A stretch of 64,000 nucleotides of DNA from the NCBI RefSeq assembly GCF_005497185.1, contig NZ_RJTN01000002.1, forward strand, positions 434,001 through 498,000. The letters run 5' to 3'. Both the position numbers and the translations under genes were made by a program. The notes beneath the pieces are model-generated. The model did no database searches. It was not told the DNA's origin and saw nothing but the letters and a program-made list of their open reading frames with translations. This DNA comes from Pectobacterium polonicum. Lineage in GTDB: Bacteria; Pseudomonadota; Gammaproteobacteria; Enterobacterales; Enterobacteriaceae. Positions within the stretch are counted from its first letter, which is position 1. The number at the start of each line of letters is the position of its first letter. Shown in pieces: positions 49,334-58,187 of the stretch.

Positions 49334-51178
49334 ATGGTACTTTCTGCTATAGCTGTTCGCCAAGCAAAAGCAATTGGCAAAGCCTATACACTCCCAGATG
49401 ATAATGGCCTTTCCCTTTCGGTCTCACCAAGCGGTGGGAAATCTTGGCATTTCCGATATTACTGGCTAGGTAAACAAAAGCGCTTATCTCTTGGCACCTA
49501 TCCCAAAGTGTCACTACAAGAAGCTAGAAACCTACGGGATGAAACGAGAGCTTTGTTAGACGCAGGGATAAACCCTCAGGCCGCTCGTAAACAAAAACGC
49601 TATGCTATCCAACTAGCTGTCGAAAATGATTTTGAATCCGTGTTCAAAAAATGGGCTGAATATAGATCCTTAGAACTAAAAGAAGATAAAAAGGGCACCC
49701 TTTCCCAAATTCAGCGTACATTTAATAATGATATCTTGCCCCAAATTGGCAAAATGCCAATTTATGATATCCGCCGTATAGATCTATTAAAAATCTTATC
49801 TAAGATTGAACAACGCAGAGCATTTACAACAGCAGAAAAAGCACGCAGTTGGCTTGGTCAATTATTTCGTTATGCCGTGGTGAAAATAGATGGTCTTGAC
49901 GTTAACCCTGCCACCGATCTGAAGGAAGTCGCTCTACCAAAGCCGCCAGAGATTCACAATCCATTCTTAAATATGTCAGAATTACCCTCATTCTTATGTA
50001 AATTGCGTAAATACTCAGGCCATGAAAATACACAACTTGGTATTCGTTTATTATTTCTCACCGGAGTTCGAACGGGTGAATTACGTCTTGCCACACCAGA
50101 ACAATTCGATTTAGATCGTGGACTTTGGCTTATTCCTCCCGAAGAGGTTAAGCAACTACAAAAGAGTATGCGAAAAAATAGAAAACGGCCACAGGATATC
50201 CCGCCTTATATTGTACCGTTATCTGCACAGTCAATTGAAATAGTCAGATATTTGATAGATAAAATTAAGCCTGCTCAACGTTATCTACTGCCACATTACT
50301 ATAATTTACAAGAACGTATCAGTGAAAACACTCTCAATAATGCTCTGAAGCGTATGGGATATAAAGATAAACTAACAGGTCATGGTATACGTGGCACAAT
50401 TTCAACAGCACTAAACGAAATTGGTTACCCCAAAGTTTGGGTAGATGCCCAACTTTCTCACGCCGATCCAAATAAAGTTAGCTCCGCATATAACCATGCT
50501 AGTTATGTAGAACCACGTAGACGCATGATGCAAGATTGGGCTGACAGGCTCGATTTATTAGAGCAAGGATTTGTTGAATCAGCAGTGAAGCATTTGACTA
50601 TCTATATCGCTGGCATTCCCACCATGCTGGATACAGATAGGAATTTACCAATATCACCACTGGTAACAACACTTCCAGCAATCACCTCTAATCCTGTAGT
50701 TACAACTGATGAAGAAGATAACAATAATCAAATATTTCAAAGACTTTCACCTATTCCATTAAAATCTGATGGGGAAGATTCATCCGAAATAGTCATCACA
50801 GAAATACAAAAAAAACGCATAGACATGCTTAATATATATGAAAAACCGCACAATCTATCAGTATCCCAGTTTGCCAAACTGGCTGGTAAATCTCGAGACC
50901 AAATTAATCGGGAGATAAAAGCAAATAAGTTATTAACAATAAATATTGGCAATCGTGGGCAACGAATTCCTGATTGGCAACTCGACCCCATAAAGCAAAA
51001 ACTGATTCAGTCAGTACTTAAATTATCAGATAGAGCAGACTCATGGACAATTTATCAAGCTTTATCTAATAAAAATAAAAAACTAGATAACCAGTCTCCT
51101 GTTGACGTAGTCAATACTAATAATCTAGACGAGATCCTTACGATCATTAATAAAATCACAAGCACCCCTTTCTATTGA
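49334..51178 (+). CDS. int: P4-type tyrosine integrase with a long C-terminal extension
   Basis: This 614-aa recombinase has an N-terminal DUF4102-like arm-binding domain (LSVSPSGGKSWHFRYYWLGK), a core-binding domain and a catalytic domain with Arg 246 (LTGVRTGELR), His-x-x-Arg 350-353 (GHGIRGT), His 376 (LSHADPNKV) and nucleophile Tyr 386 (SSAYNHASY). Beyond the usual end near residue 410 come a polar linker and about 125 residues with a helix-turn-helix-like part (SVSQFAKLAGKSRDQINREI). After it comes a segment (RIPDWQLDP; SWTIYQALS; SPVDVV; LDEILTI) resembling the Xre/MbcA/ParS toxin-binding fold. ATG 49334 has AGGAG at 8 nt; ATG 49328 is too near. The DNA is AT-rich compared with the element core. 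Confidence 0.9.
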   Translation: MVLSAIAVRQAKAIGKAYTLPDDNGLSLSVSPSGGKSWHFRYYWLGKQKRLSLGTYPKVSLQEARNLRDETRALLDAGINPQAARKQKRYAIQLAVENDFESVFKKWAEYRSLELKEDKKGTLSQIQRTFNNDILPQIGKMPIYDIRRIDLLKILSKIEQRRAFTTAEKARSWLGQLFRYAVVKIDGLDVNPATDLKEVALPKPPEIHNPFLNMSELPSFLCKLRKYSGHENTQLGIRLLFLTGVRTGELRLATPEQFDLDRGLWLIPPEEVKQLQKSMRKNRKRPQDIPPYIVPLSAQSIEIVRYLIDKIKPAQRYLLPHYYNLQERISENTLNNALKRMGYKDKLTGHGIRGTISTALNEIGYPKVWVDAQLSHADPNKVSSAYNHASYVEPRRRMMQDWADRLDLLEQGFVESAVKHLTIYIAGIPTMLDTDRNLPISPLVTTLPAITSNPVVTTDEEDNNNQIFQRLSPIPLKSDGEDSSEIVITEIQKKRIDMLNIYEKPHNLSVSQFAKLAGKSRDQINREIKANKLLTINIGNRGQRIPDWQLDPIKQKLIQSVLKLSDRADSWTIYQALSNKNKKLDNQSPVDVVNTNNLDEILTIINKITSTPFY

Positions 51179-51277
51179 ATGGATACCTCATAGAATTCAT
51201 TGAGCTAAACACTTAATTAAAACCCGCAATACTATACGGGTTTTAATTAATCTTAAGGTATTAACCAGAGTGATTTC

Positions 51278-51436
51278 TCATAAATCTATAGTGCACGGCA
51301 CTCGCACTATTGAAATTAATACCAGCAGTTCCAGAAAAAAGATCAACATCACACCCGCTATAATTGATTGTATCTTTACTTCTTCCTTCGCGTAGTATTC
51401 ATCTGAAGTCTCATTGAGTTGCATAAGTGAAATCAT
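51278..51436 (-). CDS. Candidate 52-aa membrane protein on the opposite strand
   Basis: A 52-codon frame (MISLMQLNETSDEYYAKEEV...) has a charged N-terminal part and one hydrophobic helix (about residues 24-44: IIAGVMLIFFLELLVLISIV). Such a pattern is unlikely in random frames. The Shine-Dalgarno is weak. It lies between int and lysR, opposite in direction. No family recognised. The rest of 51179-51538 shows no other feature. Confidence 0.35.
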   Translation of the reverse strand: MISLMQLNETSDEYYAKEEVKIQSIIAGVMLIFFLELLVLISIVRVPCTIDL

Positions 51437-51538
51437 CACAAAACAGGGAATGGATTATTAACATCAGATAGCCAAAACAAGTTAGTCCTTCTGTTGTTTC
51501 AGAAGCCCAAAGTTACTTGTAAAAAGGAGCAATAAAAC

Positions 51539-52477
51539 ATGAGGATCCGTCACTTGCATTATTTTCTGGTTGTTGCAGAAGAACAGAGCTTCGCAAGAGC
51601 CGCAGCCAGAGTTCATATAGAACCATCACCACTATCCCGTGCGATTAAAGAACTGGAGCAACAGCTTGGCGTTCAGTTGCTGCACCGTAACAAAGGCCGT
51701 ATTCGGCTGACCTGGCCTGGGGAGGTATTCCGCGAGGAAGCTCAGCGCATTGTTAACTTTATCGAAAACGCCAAAACACGTGTACATTCTGCAGCAAAAG
51801 GTTACAGAGGCAGGCTCCGTATAGGCCTATGCGACAGCCTAGCTCAGCCCCGGTTGACGCAATTATTTGCCCGATGCCGGGAAGAAGAACCACGTACAGA
51901 GATACGTATCACTGAAATGTCTGTCAACGAAATGCTTCAGGCTCTGGCTCATGACCAAATAGATGCCGGGTTCACTATCGACGATATCAGTCTCTCTGGA
52001 TACACCAAACAATTGGTCTGGCGTGAACGTCCCGCAGTCGCTATTCCACGTAATCATCCTCTACTTTCTCTAGAGTTTATTTCTGTCGCCGAAGCGTTTC
52101 GCTATCCTCTAGTTCTCTGCCATCCAGAACGATGCACAGGGGGATATAACATCATTCGGCGCTGGTTCAATGATGCGTCCTTACCACAACCTAATATTGC
52201 TGAGTATATTTCTGGCCATGAGCCGATGCTCATGCTGGTGGCTGCCGGATACGGTATCGGCATAGGTCTTGAGTCACAACTCGCATTGTATAACCATCCG
52301 AATGTAATTATACGGGCAACGTCTTACGATATCCCAGACTCATCAACCAATATCATCACGACGGAAAAATATTATTCACCAGAGCTAGAACGCTTTATCA
52401 ACCGTGCGCTTGAAATTGGCGAATTGCAGTCTGCTCACATGTCCACAGTCCCCACAGAACTACATTCGGATGGGTAA
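51539..52477 (+). CDS. LysR-family regulator of the element
   Basis: This 312-aa LysR protein has helix-turn-helix HLHYFLVVAEEQSFARAAAR and VHIEPSPLSRAIKELEQQL, and a two-lobe effector domain (RLRIGLCDSLAQPRL...; LVAAGYGIGIGLESQ). AAAAGGAG lies upstream. Related regulators occur near the integrase of PFGI-1-type elements. Effector and targets unknown; genes of the element such as alpA are candidates. Confidence 0.9.
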   Translation: MRIRHLHYFLVVAEEQSFARAAARVHIEPSPLSRAIKELEQQLGVQLLHRNKGRIRLTWPGEVFREEAQRIVNFIENAKTRVHSAAKGYRGRLRIGLCDSLAQPRLTQLFARCREEEPRTEIRITEMSVNEMLQALAHDQIDAGFTIDDISLSGYTKQLVWRERPAVAIPRNHPLLSLEFISVAEAFRYPLVLCHPERCTGGYNIIRRWFNDASLPQPNIAEYISGHEPMLMLVAAGYGIGIGLESQLALYNHPNVIIRATSYDIPDSSTNIITTEKYYSPELERFINRALEIGELQSAHMSTVPTELHSDG

Positions 52478-52919
52478 GTTGCATCAGCTAATGCCTTACT
52501 TTATTTGTCTGCCGTATGACAGACACAGTTAGTGTCTGTTACCTCCATTACCCCCTCAATTTTCTAATGCACTCCATTCAAACCCAACCAATCAAGCGAA
52601 TAATAAGCAATCATATAATTCACATTAAACCTGACATTTTCAGTCTGGTGAACGACACAATAGAGCCAATTGAACTGGGTTCTATTTCATACGTAAAAAC
52701 ACCGACAACAGAAACACTGTACCGCCATTTATTCTTCATAAACATTGCCGGACGACAAACCGGATAAGCGCTGGCGAATATATCCAGTAATCCCTGTTTT
52801 TCAGTCAGCTAAAAAACCGTAACCAGCACATCCCTATTGTTTGATGAAACGGAATGATGAGGTCTTTTTAATAGTCATCACACCTCATGAACGCTACCAA
52901 GCACCAAGGAGTGACAGTA
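52478..52919. other. Intergenic region before alpA
   Basis: An 83-codon plus-strand frame at 52516-52767 has no ribosome-binding site and no recognisable motif, so it is not called. The stretch probably carries the promoter for the alpA-parB operon. Confidence 0.5.
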
Positions 52920-53132
52920 ATGAAAGCTGAAGACACGACACAACTACCAGAGCGCCGTATTTTGCGTCGCCCCGAAGTTGAGGCTAAAACCGGATTCAAA
53001 CGCGCCCATATCTATAACCTAATGAAAGAAGGTCGCTTTCCCAAGCCAATAAGTCTTGGTGTACGGGCCGTCGGCTGGGATTCAGTCGAGATTGATCAGT
53101 GGATCACTGACCGCCTAAAAGAACGCATCTGA
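52920..53132 (+). CDS. AlpA-family excisionase-like regulator
   Basis: This 70-aa DNA-binding protein has the AlpA pattern: RILRRPEVEAKTGFKRAHIY, then NLMKEGRFPKPISLGVRAVGW and DQWITDRL. AlpA proteins act on integrase genes or as directionality factors. ATG at 52920 has AAGGAG upstream; the frame back to 52887 is leader. It begins the maintenance operon of the element. Confidence 0.9.
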   Translation: MKAEDTTQLPERRILRRPEVEAKTGFKRAHIYNLMKEGRFPKPISLGVRAVGWDSVEIDQWITDRLKERI

Positions 53133-53162
53133 CTGCTCCAGTCATACGATAAGGAGCAACCA

Positions 53163-53345
53163 ATGCAAACAATCTTTCTTAGTTCAACAAAAGATGGTGT
53201 CGGTAACCCCACGGCAACCAATACCGGTTTATCGGTCGTACTACCTGAAATCATCCGAATGATGGTCAGTAGATTATGGCATACAGAATTCCATCATATT
53301 ACCGGAAAAAGCCATGGAGGGTTCAATCATGTCCCATCTCCATGA
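53163..53345 (+). CDS. Hypothetical 60-aa protein
   Basis: A 60-codon frame starts 6 nt after AAGGAG and sits between alpA and the HicA-like gene, overlapping the latter by 17 bases. It contains EIIRMMVSRLWHTEFHHITG, which looks protein-like. I recognise no family. The signal and spacing favour translation. Confidence 0.5.
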   Translation: MQTIFLSSTKDGVGNPTATNTGLSVVLPEIIRMMVSRLWHTEFHHITGKSHGGFNHVPSP

Positions 53346-53589
53346 ATTAGCACGGGGCCACAAGCAACTACTACCGCTGATCGAATACGCGCTGCAAGAA
53401 GGCTGGGAGGTTGTGCGTACCTCTGGTGGGCATCTGAAGTTCACCAAACCGGGCATGCCTCCTATTTTCACCAGTTCTACGGCCAGCGACTACCGCGCCG
53501 GACGCAATGCACGCGCCTTGCTCCGACGTACGCAGAACCAGTTTGCCACTGACCAATCCTCTCCTGACAAGGGAGGCCGCCATGCCTGA
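53329..53589 (+). CDS. HicA-like small protein
   Basis: This 86-aa protein resembles the HicA/YcfA dsRNA-binding-like fold: LIEYALQEGWEVVRTSGGHLKFTKPGMPP followed by SGR-like SDYRAGRNARALLRR. The position of the histidine in SGGH matches the HicA active site. HicA toxins cut mRNA, normally with a HicB antitoxin. No hicB is visible here. GGAGGG sits 7 nt before ATG 53329. It overlaps parB by 8 bases. Confidence 0.65.
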   Translation: MSHLHELARGHKQLLPLIEYALQEGWEVVRTSGGHLKFTKPGMPPIFTSSTASDYRAGRNARALLRRTQNQFATDQSSPDKGGRHA

Positions 53590-55306
53590 TATTTCCGTAC
53601 AAGACCTGACCAACAAGCTACTGAGCGAAGGCTTCGCGAGCAAAGCACCGATTACCGGAGTGTTAAGCGCACCTATTGCGGAAACCGCGATGGTTATCAC
53701 ACTCGACGAATTGTCACCCTATGAACTCGATCCACGACTCACCCGCAACCCGCTCTACGACGATATCAAAGCCTCAATACGCGAGCGCGGACTCGACTCC
53801 CCTCCTTCCATCACTCAGCGACCAGGGGCAAAGGGCTATATCATTCGCAACGGGGGCAATACCAGACTGTCGATTCTGCGCGAGCTCTGGACTGAGACCA
53901 GGGACGAACGCTTTTTCCGCATTCCATGCTTGTTCCGCCCATGGCCGGAACGCGGTGAAATCATCGCATTGACAGGGCATCTGGCTGAGAACGAGCTGCA
54001 CGGTGGCCTGTCATTTATTGAACGTGCCCTGGGCGTCAATAAAGCACGGGAGCTTTATGAAGAAGAGACAGGGAAATCACTGTCACAGTCAGAGCTGGCC
54101 CGCCGCCTCAAGGCCGATGGCTACCCAGTACCCCAGCCCCATATCAGTCGCATGCAAGAGGCCATTCAATACTTGCTTCCGGCCATCCCTACCGTGCTTT
54201 ATGCCGGGCTGGGAAGGCATCAGGTCGAGCAGTTGACCAGCCTGCGGCGTGCTGCTGAACGGGCCTGGTCCGCTCGCAGCACCAACACGCACCACCACAT
54301 CGACTTCACCACCTTGTTCCAGGATGTGTTGGTGATGTTCGACAGCACACCGGGCAATTTCAGTGTCCAGCGCGTACAGGATGAGTTGATTGGACAAATG
54401 GCCGATCTGCTGGAGATGGAATACGACACGCTGGCATTCGAGATCACCGACACCGATCGGCGTTGGCAGTTACTCAGCAACGAAGCACCATCGGCTGAAT
54501 CTGGGGCATCTACGCTGCAAGAGAAGACGCCATTACCCGTAACGCCGCCCGGAGTTACATCGGAATCCACGTCGCCCAGGAACATCGAACCATCAACGAC
54601 CAACAAGGCGTCTGCACAACCGGGATCGCCCCCGTCTGAACCTGTTGGCCGCACCTCGCAAGACAAATCTGCGGCAGGAAACGATGAGCATGCCGCGCTA
54701 CTGCAACAGCATGTTGTTTCTCCTGCTGGCACAACCGAACGGCTGCAGTCGATTCAACGGCTGGTCGCCGGCCATACTGGCGAGACCCTGCCGGACTTCG
54801 AACGCAATGTCTTGCAATCCATCCCTATCCAGGCCGATAGCCTGTATCCGATCACCGATATCTGGCACATTGAGGCATCGCTGGATGAACCTTCTCGACT
54901 ACGCTCCCATATTGCGCAGTTTGCCGCAGAAATCGCCCATGAAGTCGGTGCGCAAGATGCTATTGAGCCCTACGAAAATGGCATCGGATTCAGTTGCAAA
55001 TGCGCCGATGACCGTGTCAACACAGATACGTCAGCATCCATGGTGCTGGCGCTGCTGCACGCCCTGAGCGCCCCCTATCTGCCCGCCACACATCCGCTTT
55101 CAGATACCGCGTCTTCGATCCGGTTTGGGCTACTCGGGCATTTATTGCAGGGGATACTGGACGCAAGCAATGACGCAAACGATGCACCACAGCGGCTCAA
55201 TGACAGCGCACTGGTGAAGCTGTTCCGATTGCTACGGCTGACCCGCAGGCTGATCGACATTGAGAACAGCACACAGGATGACGGCGACGTCATTCCCGGA
55301 TCATGA
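53582..55306 (+). CDS. ParB family protein, PFGI-1 class
   Basis: This 574-aa protein has a ParB nuclease-like N-terminal domain (ITLDELSPYELDPRLTRNP; GYIIRNGGNTRLSILREL; ENELHGGLSFIERALGV) with a helix-turn-helix part (SQSELARRLKADGYPVPQP). The C-terminal half is less conserved, with a Ser/Thr/Pro-rich linker (residues 300-390). It helps keep the excised element through division and may bind DNA sites. The ATG overlaps the upstream stop. ParA is not in the window. Confidence 0.88.
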   Translation: MPDISVQDLTNKLLSEGFASKAPITGVLSAPIAETAMVITLDELSPYELDPRLTRNPLYDDIKASIRERGLDSPPSITQRPGAKGYIIRNGGNTRLSILRELWTETRDERFFRIPCLFRPWPERGEIIALTGHLAENELHGGLSFIERALGVNKARELYEEETGKSLSQSELARRLKADGYPVPQPHISRMQEAIQYLLPAIPTVLYAGLGRHQVEQLTSLRRAAERAWSARSTNTHHHIDFTTLFQDVLVMFDSTPGNFSVQRVQDELIGQMADLLEMEYDTLAFEITDTDRRWQLLSNEAPSAESGASTLQEKTPLPVTPPGVTSESTSPRNIEPSTTNKASAQPGSPPSEPVGRTSQDKSAAGNDEHAALLQQHVVSPAGTTERLQSIQRLVAGHTGETLPDFERNVLQSIPIQADSLYPITDIWHIEASLDEPSRLRSHIAQFAAEIAHEVGAQDAIEPYENGIGFSCKCADDRVNTDTSASMVLALLHALSAPYLPATHPLSDTASSIRFGLLGHLLQGILDASNDANDAPQRLNDSALVKLFRLLRLTRRLIDIENSTQDDGDVIPGS

Positions 55307-55317
55307 GGAGCACAACC

Positions 55318-55878
55318 ATGACCGGTCCACACCCTCTCAATCAGGCTGTCATCGCACAAGCACTGCATGATCTGCGCAATGGTCAATTGCGCAGAGCCAA
55401 GTCCATGGGATTTGATGACACTGACCTCGATGCACTGAAACATCCTGCCATGGCAAGTGTGCTGGCCAACGCCAACGTGTCCTGGTGCTCCGTCGTGGTC
55501 AACCGCGATGTGCTGCGTCGGCTACTGCATCAGGTCGATGGTGTAACCGAAGAAGTCGCCAGAATTGACCGGCTTCTGCGCCTGGGGGCCAGTACCGAAC
55601 TTATCAGCAAGTTCTTCGGGCTCACCCATCAGGAAATCGCGTTGCGCCGCAGTGTGATCGGATTGCCAAAAAGGAAAGGCCGCCATCCGGTTCTGACCGA
55701 AGAGCAGGATACCAATCTGTGGCACAGCTGGTCTGCTGCAGTTAAATCACAGAAAGTGGCACTCAATGACGATATGGATATGCTGGGTATCGCAGCAGAT
55801 CTCGCTGAAGCTAAAGACCTGCCTCTGTCCGTTATCTGGAGTGCCATACGCGGATGGATTGATGAAGGACAGACCTGA
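55318..55878 (+). CDS. DUF2857 domain protein
   Basis: This 186-aa protein of the DUF2857 family (LNQAVIAQALHDLRNGQ; LLRLGASTELISKFFGLTHQE) has a helix-turn-helix-like central part, and is usually found between parB and the replication gene of PFGI-1/SPI-7 elements. Function not established; DNA binding is likely. The stop overlaps the next start as TGATG. Confidence 0.82.
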   Translation: MTGPHPLNQAVIAQALHDLRNGQLRRAKSMGFDDTDLDALKHPAMASVLANANVSWCSVVVNRDVLRRLLHQVDGVTEEVARIDRLLRLGASTELISKFFGLTHQEIALRRSVIGLPKRKGRHPVLTEEQDTNLWHSWSAAVKSQKVALNDDMDMLGIAADLAEAKDLPLSVIWSAIRGWIDEGQT

Positions 55879-57092
55879 TGGCGGGAAGCCAGCCACGCAC
55901 GAACGGCCCCATCCGGCTGAATGAGCTGTTCGACCAGGCTTTCTCCCATCTGCAACCGCAATCTGTGAAGCCGGTTCAATCCGCCTCATCGCCTGCGGCA
56001 ACGGATGGTTTCCTCTTCAGCGGCAATCACCATGACAGTGTGCCACGGGCACTACTGATGGACGGACGGCTGACCCCGCTTGAACGCAACGGCTGGCAAG
56101 TTTTCCGGCTGATGCTTGCAGAGGATGGTATTACCGCGATGCCCACGTACGATCAACTCGCTCCCTGGCTTGCCTCCATGCCGTGCGCGGCCAGAGCGTC
56201 TCACGAAACGGTCGCACGCACCCTGACGATGCTGCGCCTGACCCGATGGATCAGCCTGGTCAGGCGCAGACGTGATCCACGCACAGGCCGCATTCTGGGC
56301 AACCTCTATGTCCTGCACGATGAACCACTCACTCCCTATGAGGCCATCCAGCTTGACGCCGACTACCTGGCGTTGGTCAGCCAGTCTCTGGTCCATGCCA
56401 GCAAGTCTGTCCAACGTGTCGGTGTGTATACGCTACAGGAGATGTCCCAGGATTCGATGCTCAGCGGCCAGGTACTGCCAACCCGATTGCAGGTGCTGAC
56501 ACAGCGTCTGGCCGCACAGGGCTGGCGCATGGATTCACGTTACCCACAGGATATGAACGATCACGATTCCGAAGAAGGGATAACGCCCCCTCTTCGGAAT
56601 AATGGCGACCTGACTTCGGATTCCAAATCAGGCCTGAGCGCCAGCAAAATCAACCCACTTCGGAATCCGAAGAACATCAGTACAGTACATATAAAAGAAA
56701 ATAATAAAAAAGTACTTACAGTACCGCGTGCGCAAGAACTTGGGATGCTGCATTTCCCGGAGCGCTTTATGGCACTCAAGGCTGAGCAGCAATCCGGTGC
56801 GCTGGCCGCATTGCAGTCGGTTGAGCCCAGTTTGCACCAATCCGTCCTTGACGAATGGGATGCCCGCTGCACGACAACCACCATTCGCAACCCCGCAGGC
56901 TATCTGTTTGGCATCATCCAGAAAGCCCTGCGCGGTGATTTCCGAGCCTGGGCTGGGCAGAAGGACAACACACAAACAACGCCCGCCACCAAACCACGTG
57001 AAGCCCCCATCCCACCGCAGCCGCCTGCGGCGAACAGAGATGTCGCACTGGCCCATCTGGCACGACTGCGCAAATTGCTGGATGCCACCTGA
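55878..57092 (+). CDS. STY4528-family island replication protein
   Basis: This 404-aa protein of the STY4528 family is associated with replication of SPI-7-like islands. It has a winged-helix-like N-terminal half (RLTPLERNGWQVFRLMLAEDG; PTYDQLAPWLASMP; SHETVARTLTMLR) and a conserved C-terminal part (NPAGYLFGIIQKALRGDF). It is translationally coupled to DUF2857. A tandem pair of palindromes follows it. Confidence 0.85.
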   Translation: MAGSQPRTNGPIRLNELFDQAFSHLQPQSVKPVQSASSPAATDGFLFSGNHHDSVPRALLMDGRLTPLERNGWQVFRLMLAEDGITAMPTYDQLAPWLASMPCAARASHETVARTLTMLRLTRWISLVRRRRDPRTGRILGNLYVLHDEPLTPYEAIQLDADYLALVSQSLVHASKSVQRVGVYTLQEMSQDSMLSGQVLPTRLQVLTQRLAAQGWRMDSRYPQDMNDHDSEEGITPPLRNNGDLTSDSKSGLSASKINPLRNPKNISTVHIKENNKKVLTVPRAQELGMLHFPERFMALKAEQQSGALAALQSVEPSLHQSVLDEWDARCTTTTIRNPAGYLFGIIQKALRGDFRAWAGQKDNTQTTPATKPREAPIPPQPPAANRDVALAHLARLRKLLDAT

Positions 57093-57120
57093 CGACATAT
57101 CCATCACCATCCATGGTTGT

Positions 57121-57137
57121 CTATACCCTGGGTATAA
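57121..57137. promoter_or_regulatory. Palindrome CTATACCC-T-GGGTATAA
   Basis: A 17-bp near-perfect palindrome in the 276-bp gap between the STY4528 and PFL_4669 genes. A second copy lies 98 bp downstream. Both are candidate operators or partition sites. Confidence 0.6.
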
Positions 57138-57218
57138 CTGCACACACAGCCTTCCAGACGATACGCATACGACCCACACAAAAATAGCAACATATCGTCC
57201 ACTGGCGTCCACCGTCGC

Positions 57219-57235
57219 CTATACCCCGGGTATAG
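57219..57235. promoter_or_regulatory. Palindrome CTATACCC-C-GGGTATAG
   Basis: A perfect 17-bp palindrome, second copy of the site at 57121-57137. It lies 134 bp before the PFL_4669 start and may control the PFL_4669-DUF3158-ssb-topB operon. Confidence 0.65.
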
Positions 57236-57368
57236 CGGCCCCCCCTTCCCTCGCAAAGCGTCCGGTGCCTCGCAAAACAGGCTGACCAGCAGTGCGGTTT
57301 CATGACTGACGGCCTTCCTGTTACAGCCGAAGCTGGCGACTCGTTTCACTACAGAGAGTCACATCACC

Positions 57369-58187
57369 ATGGCCAACGAAAACAATGCCACCGAGTCCTT
57401 GCAATTGAACCTGGGGTCATTGCGCAGTGCGATGTCACTGACCCTGCATACCCACCACGCGTCGCGTATCTGGCACGGACGCGCAGCCGCAGAAGGAAAA
57501 CCCGGCATCGTCGGCCTGAACGGATTTGTCTCCATCATGAACAAGCTCAAGCGCGGTGCCGAGCAGGACGATCCCTACTCCGACTGGTGGATGCTGCGCA
57601 TTGAAGACAAGCTGTCGCTCACCAAAGAACAGCTCCAGAACTTGCGCCAACAAGTGGATCAAGCACTGGCTGACGTACCACCCGCGCTGAGTATTGGTGA
57701 AAACATGAATGTGCAACCCGTCAAGCTGCCGCTATTCGTCTCCTCGCAACTGGGCTTTATGGCGGTCTATTTACTGGCCGACTACGACGATCTTGCCCGC
57801 CGCCTGATCCTGGCCCACCACACCGCACTGATTGACCGCTCAACCCTTGAACGCTGGCTCAACGACGGAGCCCATGCCCTGCGCAGTCTCTTCAGTCTGG
57901 CGCAGCAATACCGCTACTCCGGCACCCGGCGCGACGACTTTGCTGCCAACAATGCCGCAGCCCGTGCCGCAGTGGAAAAATACGGAGAACTGCCGCAGGA
58001 CGTGCTCGAAGGCACGCGTCGTTCACGCTTCGCACCACCCTTGATCCGGCGTGGACAAACGAACATGGCGCATTCAGGCACCACACATCAAACCCCCTCA
58101 CACGCAGACGAACCTGCTGATGTCCCTGCCAACACCAGTGGAAACCCAACCGAAGAGGCACAGGATAGCGAGGATGACCACGCATGA
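57369..58187 (+). CDS. PFL_4669-family integrating conjugative element protein
   Basis: This 272-aa protein matches the ICE-specific PFL_4669 family (LGSLRSAMSLTLHTHHASRIW; VKLPLFVSSQLGFMAVYLLADYD). The C-terminal tail is low in complexity (TPSHADEPADVPANTSGN). Function unknown; it is conserved near ssb and topB in such elements. It overlaps DUF3158 by four bases (ATGA). Confidence 0.88.
   Translation: MANENNATESLQLNLGSLRSAMSLTLHTHHASRIWHGRAAAEGKPGIVGLNGFVSIMNKLKRGAEQDDPYSDWWMLRIEDKLSLTKEQLQNLRQQVDQALADVPPALSIGENMNVQPVKLPLFVSSQLGFMAVYLLADYDDLARRLILAHHTALIDRSTLERWLNDGAHALRSLFSLAQQYRYSGTRRDDFAANNAAARAAVEKYGELPQDVLEGTRRSRFAPPLIRRGQTNMAHSGTTHQTPSHADEPADVPANTSGNPTEEAQDSEDDHA

Noticed and set aside
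52516..52767. 83-codon plus-strand ORF before alpA
   Set aside because: No ribosome-binding site, no recognisable domain, AT-rich intergenic composition.
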